From: Papaver somniferum
Lineage: Eukaryota > Streptophyta > Magnoliopsida > Ranunculales > Papaveraceae
DNA: 64,000 nucleotides
Direction of reading: 5' to 3'
Assembly (NCBI RefSeq): GCF_003573695.1
Contig: NC_039362.1
Location: forward strand, 195,831,084 to 195,895,083
A model generated the notes under the pieces. That model made no database searches. It was not told the DNA's origin and saw only the letters and a program-made list of their open reading frames with translations. The translations under genes and the position numbers were made by a program. Positions 54,868 through 64,000 of this stretch are shown piece after piece. The number at the start of each line of letters is the position of its first letter. Position 1 is the first letter of the stretch.

Positions 54868-55170
54868 TTGAAGATCCCATTATATACTACAAAATCAAAA
54901 TAGGGGATACGTTTTCGCCCTACCTACACCAATAATCTACATGAACAAGAAAACATAGTGAGATATCAAGAGAAAACACGAGACGATACCTGTGATTTCA
55001 AGACGATCTGTACGAACGAAGGATTCAAGATCGCCTCTTATGTTCAGCAGAGCGAACAAATCCGAAAAAGGAAAATTTCTACCGGTCGTGAATTAAGGCG
55101 TGATATCGGCTGGAAAAGATATTTGTCTATACGGGTCAATTAGGGTTTGATAAAAAAAACGTGGAAGTAT
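54868..55170. other. Possible leader of the antisense ORF, otherwise featureless
   Basis: About 300 bp without clear frames. On the minus strand it would be the region upstream of the antisense ORF. A GATAAAAAAAACGTGGAAG stretch near 55149-55167 might be a purine tract ahead of LTR B2. Confidence 0.3.
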
Positions 55171-56950
55171 GTGTTTGGAACACGCTGGCTTGCTTTATTA
55201 CTACTGCTCTACTGCCAGCACCGAAACTTGGAAGCGAAACCGGAGGTATAACATGAGGAGAAGAGCTAACACCTTTCATATGAACGTGCTACTTTGAGAT
55301 TTGAATAAGGAAAGGATTTCCTATCTGAGCCACGCATGGAAAGAGGAAACCGGGCATGCAAGCAACGCCGATAGTCTGTGCCACGCCAATTTGAGAGTCC
55401 GCACCACGCCCAGCCAGCACCCATCCCAAGACGATCCAGTGCTAACGGTTACATCCCAAGCCGATCCACTGCTAACGGCTCCATCTGAATCCGCACCATG
55501 CCAACGGTTTTCCAAGGCATGCCATGTCAGCCGCACCACCGAGCCAATGGCATACCATGCCAGCCTCACTATCACGCCAAGGCATTCCAACCATGCCAGC
55601 CGCACCACCGAGCCAATGGCATACCATGCCAGCCTCATCTCTGCGCCAAAGGCATGCCAACCATTCCAGCCGCACCATCGTGCCAATGGCATACCATGCT
55701 AGCCACACCTATGTACCAAAGCCATGTGGGTCATGCCTCCATGCCTCTGGCTGCCAAACGAAGGGTTGAAACAATCAAAGGTCACCCTTCTTTCTGAGAT
55801 GCAAATCTCAGCCGTCCATGTTCACCACCTAACGCGTGGCAACTTTTTGCCCAATGCCAAGTCCTAATTTTGGCCGCGCCTAAAACTATGCCAAAATCCT
55901 AGCTTGTCCACGCCTAAACCATGCCAAAGCCATGCCGGTCATGCCTCCATGCCGCTGGATGACAAACGAAGGGTTGCAACGATCCACGACCACCCTTCTT
56001 TCTGAGATGCAAATCTCAGCCGTCCAAGTTCGCCACCAAACGCGTGGCAACTTTTGGCCCAATGCCAAACCCTAATGTTGGCCACGCCTAAAACTATGCC
56101 AAAATCCTAGCTTGGCCACACCAGAACCATGCCAAAGCCATGCCGGTCATGCCTCCATGCCATTGGCTGCCAACCAGAAGGTTGCAAGAATCAACGACTA
56201 CCATTCCTCTCAAGATGCAAAATCTCGACCGTCGAAGGTCACCACCGAGTCGGCAGGCCTCCCAAGCTTAACTTGCCAAACAATAGCAACATGCTACACA
56301 TTTTCCGCGAAAACACTCGAGACATCAAAACATGTCACAAACCGGGGGATCGCTCATCAGGGTATTGGTCTGGCGGTTTACAGCGTGCAGCGTACACTGC
56401 GCCTGTTACAAGAAAGTGTCATAAGAGTGGGGAGGTTAGTAAACACAAGAAGTAATGGTGAAACATTTCCTTTATTATGGAAACATCAATTCCAGGCGTT
56501 ACCCATTACCGCTTTCTTCCATTTACTCAACTGTTTCCAATTCTTACGAGACCAGGATACGTTTCGTTGCGACTTGTAAAAATAGGTCTCACCTATTTCC
56601 AAAAAAGGACAAGTTTTTTGTCAAGAACATACATCACTCAGAAATCACTTGTTATCTTTCCAATCTGCTAGCGTTTCACTTTCTGATACAAGTCGTCGAA
56701 CAACTACTCTTCCAGAATCAACTATCCTGTTCTCAACACTCTCTTCGCTTCCCTCCCTAAGACCAACCCTTCTCCTTCACTTTGTGACCGAAGCAAGTAT
56801 GAAACGACCATTTCTTGGTTTAGACCGGATTTGTACAGATTGATCTATCGAATCAAAGTACTCCCTTGCAGTGCATTGTTTAGGGTTTAAACTCGTTTCT
56901 CACCCACACATCTGAAATTACCAAATCCGCAGAAAATGTTTACACCCTCA
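55170..56950 (+). repeat. LTR B2, the shared middle LTR of the right-hand array
   Basis: About 1.8 kb, homologous to LTR B1 from about 55510 onward and followed by the primer site at 56953. The start is uncertain: TGTGTTTGGAACACGC at about 55168-55170 is a candidate. It has three units of the 69-bp repeat (CCAGCC at 55560 and 55629, variant at 55699), the 208-bp repeats at 55716, 55924 and 56132, and a 17-bp insertion relative to B1 near 56376 (a local duplication of CAGCGT). Confidence 0.65.
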
Positions 56951-57035
56951 AATTGGCGACCACAGTGGGGATTAATCTCTCGGTTGCAATATCGATTTCC
57001 AGTTTTCAATTTCATCTTTTGATTCCAAACTCAAT

Positions 57036-57374
57036 ATGGTAGAGCTTAGATCCGGGTCAGCAACAAACTCGGAGAACACCAGCGTGGAAGCCGTCCCTGT
57101 TACTAACACTCCTCCTAGCGGCATTAATACGCCGCCTACTAATCCCAGCAGCACGGAAAATGCTCCTTCAGGTGTTACACCACCAGTCACCAGATCCATG
57201 GCTGCTGCTACTGCCCCCAATGTTTCGTCAAGTATGGCGCCTCCCACCATCACTAAGACTACAGGTACTCCGCCGTCAAGACGATAAACTAGAGGAGCCA
57301 CGGGTAGGCGAGCCTAGATCACCATCGCTGATTTGATGGAAAGACAGGAAGTTCTTGCTAGGGCCCAGACGGAC
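57036..57374 (+). pseudogene. N-terminal gag fragment, unit 2
   Basis: Near-identical twin of 46967-47305 with the same two stops and the same interruption after AQTD. A few substitutions only (for example RSGSATN for RYGSATN). The shared stops show that decay happened before the tandem duplication. Confidence 0.7.
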
Positions 57375-59731
57375 TGTAGTTGCAGGAAATCCTACAATAC
57401 ACCCCTCATATGATTTCATTGTTGATCAGCTCATTTTTAGGTTTACACTCTTAATTTTATTGATTAATTTCTGAATGTTCTTACAAGGAAAATAAAGAAA
57501 TCAAGGATGATCTCTGCTCTGAACTTTCTCTCTCCTATTTACTTGTTTCTTACTCAAAAAAGATCTCTCCCTCCTTTACAACTCGAATGACTATTTATAA
57601 GGAAATACATAGTGGATGACAGCTAATTTGTCCTTTATTTTCGGGTATGGTTTGCGACATTCTCGCAACCTTACAAATGTTAATTTCGCAAGCTCTCTAA
57701 TTTTCGCAAGACTATCACATCTTTCCCATGACTTTAGATGACGTCATTTATTCTATCATTTCTGAAACTGTTCTGCGACGCTACTGTGTTGTACCATTGA
57801 TAATTTCGCTGAGACACAATTGTTGCGAGATTCTGATCCTACATATTGCCTCTTCTCATATCTTTCTCTGCAAAGTAGAGAATGATGTGAGAAATGCCGC
57901 AGCTGCTTATCTTTTCATATTCCACATTTATCACATGTACTTTCTCTTCCATTTATTTCTTGACACGTCTTCTGTAACCCCTACTTTTTAACCGCTCACG
58001 TCTCTTCGTCTTAATGGTGTTTACTTCTTCGAGTAAAAAATTTTCTTTATATACTCTTATCCCCTCCTTTTTCCACTTTTCTTTTTACTTTTTCTTCTAT
58101 TTTTATTCTCTCATCTCTGCAACTCTGTTATTCTTCTGTAAATTCTGCCGCTGTAATTTTTTCTTCCTTTAATCCTTTTACTTCTCATACATTCCCATAC
58201 TCTATATTCAAACATGGCTCCAAGTGGTCATAGGTATGACAAAAATTTACAAGATGTCCAAAAAGATCTTGTTGATAAAGGTTTTACACTTTCCACTATT
58301 CCTGGTGAGAATCCCAAATCAATTCTTTCTGTCAAGCTTTTCTCTAATCAAAATTGTGATGATCGATCAATCATAATTTCGCTAGGTCATTCTCGCAGGC
58401 CTCCCTATTCCTCTTTATAACCCAGAACTTCCTTTATTTTATGAAATTCTCGCTCATCCGTGATTTTCGCGAGCCATCTTCCAACTAAGTGGGGACTGCA
58501 TCCGTTTGATGCTAGAGTTCGCTAATCGTGGTGCTGGTAGAGGATCTCTTTACTCCAAAGAACTTAGAGATCCAAAATTCGCAAACCTAGAGATAGTTGC
58601 TGAGAAGTATACAGTGGCGAATTTCTTTGAAAACTACGAAATTATCTCCATGAAGAAAGAGAATACTCGCTGGGGTATTCGATTAAGAAGGAAAGATAAC
58701 ATTGATGAAGCCAAAATTCTTATGCAAGATATTGACTGGCATTCTGGTAAAAACACAACTCCTCGCCAATCCAAAGACGATAAATGGTGTGTTTTTCCTT
58801 TAATATTAAAGGGACCCTACTTTGCTGGATCAAACGTTCTTCCTGCGAATCTCGCTGCATATCAACCTTGGGTTTTCTCTTGGCCCGAGAAAGAGAAAGA
58901 GGTATTTTTTTTTATTTTTTTTTCTTTTAACTCATTTTATATATCTTTATTGATTTTTACTATTCTGTTCGCTAACTCTTGCGACATTCCTCAAATCCAA
59001 AAACTAAAGGATAGTTATAACAGGACTGGGAATTCTAGTACTCTGTTAGCTCTTCGCTCATATACAGATGAGGTAAGAAATTTTCTATTATGACTTTAAA
59101 TAGTACTGTTATTCCCATGCTTCCATTTCTTATTCCTATCTGTGTGCGAAGATTATTGTTGTAGTAGAAGAATCTGTTGATGCTGCGAAGATTTGTGATA
59201 AAGGTAAAGGTGCTCTTCGCAGGGAAAAATCAACTGGTCCTCCTCCAAAGAAAATAAAAGTTGGTTCTTATTCTCCTTCAAATGTTCTTCCTAACGAAAA
59301 TTCCGAAGGTGACAAGGATGATGAGGATAATGATGATCTCGCTGCACTGAAGATTCTCCACCTGAATCTTCTATGGCTAAGCTTTCTGGCCTTTTTTCTG
59401 ATTCTCCACAAGGAATGGGAGATAGCCAGTTCGCAAATACCTGTAAATCTCTTGCTACCCTTTGTGATGTCCCTTTACTAGATGGTTATAGATCTCTTCG
59501 CGGAGTTTCTAGATCAGTGACTCCCGACTTCTTGCATTCTCTCAATAGTTTGGTATACTTTTATCTTTTTACTTCTTCATTGTTATAACTCAAAATCTCT
59601 TTCTATATTAATATTTTTTATTTCTTTTCGCAGGCTGGAAAAGCTTATTTTGCGGTTGCCTCAGATCTAGAGATAAGACGCGAAAATCTTGAAAAGAAGA
59701 ATCTTCAATTTCGCAAAAGGAACGGCTTTTG
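57375..59731 (-). mobile_element. One-LTR insertion in gag, unit 2
   Basis: Twin of 47306-49672 with the same CGGAC flanks (57370-57374 and 59732-59736). LTR at 57375-57843 with a minus TATAAATAG box at 57599-57591. The antisense gene part (58214-59731) has additional damage: a 2-nt loss near 58388 shifts exon 1, and a 1-nt loss near 59346 shifts the acidic linker. Confidence 0.72.
58214..59731 (+). pseudogene. Antisense gene of the Tat-like element, truncated copy in unit 2
   Basis: Twin of 48145-49672. Exon 1 frames are 58214-58420 and 58506 onward; the SLRGVSRSVTPDF segment and the AGKAYFAVASDLE start are conserved. It is more damaged than unit 1, so neither copy can be the source of an intact protein. 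Confidence 0.6.
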
Positions 59732-59736
59732 CGGAC

Positions 59737-61343
59737 ATGGATTCGACTCAGAAAGAGGTACTTGCCTTTCTAAAAACCCTAACGGAGCGGATACCACATG
59801 AGTCGCGTCATCCAGAGTCGATGAGGTACACCGCCAATACCCCTGGCGTCAGCACCTCAGCAGGGCGTACACCGGAACCCCGGTGGAAAGAAATCAGCCG
59901 CCCAATTTCGTCACACGAGAAGATATGGAGCAACTCCTTTGGAATCAAGTGAAAAGCAATGATAAAAATATGCATCAACATCAACCTCTGTACCCGCCTG
60001 AAATACAAAGAATTCCTCTTCCGAGAGTATACTCCTCTCCTCAATTCACTCTATACGACGACACCGGGAACGCACGCGAACACGTCTCTCGATTCCTGGA
60101 GTCCCTAGGCGAACACGAATACAATCACTTCCTCCGTCTGAGGGAGTTTTCAAAGTCGCTTACCGGAAGAGCGTACACGTGGTACAACAACATCTCACCA
60201 AACAGTATCCCCAACTGGGGTGATATGGTTACGGTTTTCTACAAGAAATATTTCTTCGTGTCTGAACAAGTTACCATCTTGGATTTAAGAAGAATGTTCC
60301 AACGAGACAACGAACATCCGAAGGATTTTGTCAAGAGATTCAGGATTCAAGCGCTAGATTGTCATGACCCGAAGGTGACCGAACAACAACCGGTGAATTC
60401 CTGCATCAATGGTATGGCTCCCATATACCGCGCCTTACTAGAGAACCTGCGGTTCCAGACGTTCTCTGAACTCCATAAGGCTGCCAAACGATTTGCCACA
60501 ACGGCACCAGCGTTGTTAGAAAGAACCAGGCCAGTCAGAGGCGAAGACGCACGCGAAACTCGAGGAAGTAGACGTCTCTTCAACAAGCAGTACAACGCTG
60601 GTCCCTCTTCTGTGAGCGTAGTAGATGAAGGAAGAAAAAGGAAGGCCCCAGCGGCAGATCAACAGCCTAAGCGCACGACACCAGCACAACGGGCGGCTCC
60701 GCCACGGAGGGTGGCAGCTAAAAATGCCATGCGTCATCACGAATCTGGAGAAGATTTCTTGGATTTTCCATTCCCGATCGAGGAAGTGATCGAACTCTTA
60801 GAGGCATTGATCCAGGACGATGTCATCAGACTACCATCTCCCAGACGTCCACCGACCGAAGCAGAGATGGAGCATCCTAAATACTGCCGCTATCACCGGT
60901 TTGTTCACCACCCGACCAGCGAATGCCACAGACTAAAGCATATCTTCAAGAAGAAGGTAGAGGCATGGGTATTTCAGCTGGGAAATAAGGCAGTACATAG
61001 AGATGCACTTCCAGTCAGGAATTGCGGGATTTCTGGGGACTCTGTGCACGAGACTGTGCAATCCATGATGCATCACGTATGCGAAATTCTCTACCTTTCC
61101 AAGGTGCATCGTCAAGATATCTTCACGGCCCTCAATCGTGTCGTGTCGGGCATACGACGTTTTCCTGCTACGGAAGCCATATTAGTAGCCCAAGCTCTAT
61201 CGGGATACGATGCCGAAAAACACAACTGGGGACTACTGACCACGACCTATATAAGAGGCGCTGAGTTCGACAACGCACTGATCGACGCGGACTCTGACTT
61301 CAACATCGTTACCATCAAGACGCTGAAAGCCGCGGGAATTTGA
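59737..61343 (+). pseudogene. Gag polyprotein, unit 2
   Basis: Twin of 49678-51284. Here the first segment is open (MDSTQKEVLAFLKTLTERIP without the TAG of unit 1), followed by the same frameshift near 59883 and a 486-residue frame. Scattered substitutions (for example APAADQQ for DPAADQQ, SNDKN for INDTN) distinguish the units. Confidence 0.8.
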
Positions 61344-61621
61344 AATCGGAGGCTACCCACTCCCCGTCCGTGGTCAAGAATTCAGAAGGAGAAAACATGA
61401 ACGGATACGGCTACGTTGACCCCGAGATTAAGATGAGAGACACTAACACGCACAACAAATTCCACATTGTTAAAGAACTAAGTTACGACATGATCCTAGG
61501 GCGCTCGTGGGTATTTGACAACAAATCGAAATTGGGAGCATCCCCTCTTCCAGTGTCGACACCAGAAAGAATTTCCAACAAGCCGTCCAACCTACTGCCG
61601 TGTAACACCTTGTGTTTTTAG
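61259..61621 (+). pseudogene. Protease-like domain with altered active site, unit 2
   Basis: Same DADSD active-site change and same frame break as unit 1. The second half (61340-61621) keeps ELSYDMILGRSWVFDNKSK. Confidence 0.6.
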
Positions 61622-61740
61622 CATGGCGCATGCTAAAGATGCGCCATGGCCTGAGATGAAGCTTCATACAAAGCTTCTGTTGCGTAGGAAAAAGGAACAT
61701 TGGCCCTTGGCCAATGTGTTGACAATGTTCAGCCAACATG

Positions 61741-61990
61741 GCTGGACATCGGGTTGGCGGTGGACAACCAACATGGCTAGACATCGGGTTGGCGGTGGAC
61801 AGCCAACATGGCTGGACACCGAGCTGGTAACGTACAGCCAACATGGATGGACATCGGGTTGGCAGTGGACAACCAACATGGCTGGACACCGAGATGGTAA
61901 GGGACAACCAACATGGCTGGACACCGAGTTGGCAGCGGACAACCAACATGGATGGACATCGGAGTTGGCATTGGCAGTGAGCAACCATCT
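61741..61990 (+). repeat. 35-bp minisatellite, unit 2
   Basis: Unit starts at 61741, 61776, 61811, 61846, 61881, 61916 and 61951, all exactly 35 bp apart. It has one unit more than the twin array and lacks its 7-bp loss. Confidence 0.9.
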
Positions 61991-63355
61991 TGGCCGGTCA
62001 TTCAGAAATTTATGTAAACGGCCATGAATAGTGAAGCAAGCATGTCAACATGCTCCCCTTTTCATACTTGTAGAAATTTCATTAAGACGGAAGTACAACC
62101 ATCACGGCCCTTCACGGTACCTGGCTCAGGAAATGTTCATCCGTCATGGCCGGACATTAGAACTGACCTGTGAGCCAGAATTGAATGTACAACCACTACA
62201 GTCGTACATCGCAGTTGTCCAGGGTGGTAAGGTGCATCCATCACGGCCTGGGGAGTTGATGAATTATTTTTGCTTCCTCAATCTAAGTTGTAAAAATTTC
62301 TTTTAAACATATATAGTGAGGGATAGTTGGTTGAAGGTACATATGAAGACCATGTACCAAGTAAGCTTCATAGCTTAGCCGGAAGAGTATAAATGATGCT
62401 TAGGCCTCATTTATAGAGATGTAGCCTTACCAATGGATCGTGTTAAGCATGGGCATCACTATGCCATGCCTCGGACCAAGTATTCATCACTTGGATGCAT
62501 TTTGACGGAACGGCCTATACGGCCTAGGCCATTACCTTTATTGCTTGGCCACAGCCTCGCAAACGAGTTGGTTTAAGTTCTTGTCCCTTCGATGATGAAC
62601 TACGGTATGTGCTTGATCCTTTTAGAGTAGGGAAGGGTACGTATGCAACCGCAATGAGTTGCAGCATTGCCGGTCCATCACTTTGTCGCTCATATCATTT
62701 AATTGTGAGATGATTGCGACATTCTGGCCTCTCATATCATCTGGCTCGGTAGCTCGACGCAAGAGATGATTGTGGCCAAACTTGATGAGGCAAGTTGCAT
62801 TCCATTCACTGGATGCTCATACTTCCCATCAAGGTGTTCGACATATGCTAAAAACCCGAGTGTCGTAATTTAGCTCAAGAGGAGTCCATTTTGATGGGAA
62901 ACGACCCAAAGATCAAGAAATGTCAATCTATAGATCCACATGGTCACCAGAATTTAGCCAAATTCCATCGTTTAGGGCCTCAAAATGTCGTTTTTTCCGT
63001 TTTAGGAAAGTTTTGTTTTCTTAATAAACCCTTCGCGGAACAAGGGTAAGTTGCAACGGTGTGGAAGCTAAGCTAGTTGCATCATGCTCCACGAGCATGC
63101 TTGCAAGTGCCAATGGACGTGCATTTGCCTTGCTTTGAGGCCCGGATCGTAACTTCATCATGGCGCATCGGGGAAGTTACGGCCTGCGGGGCAATGCGCC
63201 AAAGGCGTAATTTTCCGGTCCGTCACATGCCGTATCAACGACTTACCAATGGAAATCGATCACCCGGAGAAAGCCCGTTGGTGCTAGCTCATAGATTTCA
63301 AACGCAAGTAAGTATGGTTGAAAAACCTTCTCTACAACCAGTCGCTTCTTCTTAG
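61991..63355. other. Non-coding stretch replacing most of pol, unit 2
   Basis: Twin of 51900-53255. No coding motifs on either strand. Confidence 0.5.
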
Positions 63356-63725
63356 CCCTCCATGGGGACTCAGTCTGATTACCAGCACGGACGTTGTTAA
63401 GAGATGTGAGTGGGTCGCTGGGCCTTTCAAGCGCTTCGCCAAGGATTTGGAAACTGCAGTCGAAGATAACGAGACCAAGAGTCAAGCGGTTACACGACAC
63501 CCAAACTCGTTTCAAATTGGAGACATGGAGGTCAAAGCAACCTCGTTTCAAGTCGGAAAGATAAAGGTGAAGATAGTTGTTCAGACTGATTCTCCCGAAG
63601 AAAAGGAAGACGAGCCATATCTGGTGGAAGATATCCTTTTGGGTGGTTATTGCAAACTCATCAACACCGACAAGTTGGAGGGCGTTACAGTTCACTCGCG
63701 ATGGCTCAATCCCTTCAATACCTAA
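63318..63725 (+). pseudogene. C-terminal remnant of pol, unit 2
   Basis: A 135-residue frame ending in EDEPYLVEDILLGGYCKLIN and HSRWLNPFNT, the twin of 53320-53625. The upstream part (VKRCEWVAGPFKRFAKDLET) is open here where unit 1 has stops. Integrase-end identity is probable but not certain. The window ends 275 bp later within the same internal region. Confidence 0.5.
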
Positions 63726-64000
63726 AGCGCTATGCTACTTTCTCTTCCAGCATTCTTCTTTTAGTATTTTCTTCAGCAATTTCTCTTTCTACTCACTATT
63801 TTTATTCCCTCCAAGATGAATACACCGCTTGTATTATTCATTAGGGTTCCGATTTCTATTTAAAGCATACCTTTCCTTTCAAACGAGTTTTCTGGATCTC
63901 AAAGAAAAAACACCAAATAAATCCCAAATCATCGGAAACCATTACTGATCAAATCACGACCAGAAAAGCCGAAACCATGCAAGAAATACCTTATTCAAAG

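Noticed and set aside
1..64000. tRNA, rRNA or microRNA genes
   Set aside because: I saw no A/B-box cloverleaf, no rRNA segments and no convincing miRNA foldback apart from the short palindromes; a covariance search would be needed to be sure.

Overview
The window looks like repeat-dense intergenic DNA of a eudicot plant. The evidence is several nested Ty3/gypsy LTR retrotransposons of the Tat/Ogre/Retand type, L1-type LINE remains, small TIR elements, and an F-box/F-box-associated pseudogene of the kind that is very abundant in Ranunculales. A poppy-like (Papaver) genome would fit, but I cannot prove the genus from sequence alone. No intact host gene is visible. One 355-bp run of N (44989-45343) marks an assembly gap inside a minisatellite.

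Layout. (1) 1-11941, minus strand: a head-to-tail array LTR-internal-LTR-internal-LTR of one non-autonomous Tat/Ogre-like element. The LTRs end at 2373, 7152 and 11941; the internal regions are about 2.5-2.7 kb and carry no gag or pol. (2) 11942-13198: the 5' LTR, primer binding site and first internal bases of an older minus-strand element, into which the array inserted. (3) 13310-15590: an F-box pseudogene split by a 1.07-kb retroposon flanked by a 10-bp duplication. (4) 15745-25185: a second retroposon flanked by a 14-bp duplication. Nested inside it is an 8.5-kb minus-strand Tat element (16615-25158) with matching 467-469-bp LTRs, gag and protease but no reverse transcriptase or integrase, plus a five-exon gene on the opposite strand. 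(5) 25850-26758: a 909-bp TIR element with TTA duplications. 26887-28705: a 5'-truncated L1 LINE. (6) About 29.3-38.65 kb: two large non-coding elements, each filled with its own family of short palindromes. (7) 39006-39686: a hAT-type MITE with a perfect 8-bp duplication. (8) 40312-44735, plus strand: an LTR element reduced to gag and protease. (9) About 44.74-64.0 kb, plus strand: a second head-to-tail array, offset about 10.06-10.10 kb, of another pol-deleted Tat element. Its gag is split by a one-LTR insertion carrying the same antisense gene family as region 4.

How the parts relate. Every LTR element here has lost RT, RNase H and nearly all of integrase. If mobile at all, they needed proteins from full-length relatives elsewhere. 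The recurring themes are gag-pro-only elements, tandem LTR arrays probably made by LTR-LTR recombination, and spliced genes encoded antisense to the retroelement between the lost pol and the 3' LTR. The antisense gene (17416-19978, related copies at 48145-49672 and 58214-59731) is the best candidate for under-described biology: its inferred introns are phase-consistent and it has its own TATA-like promoter.
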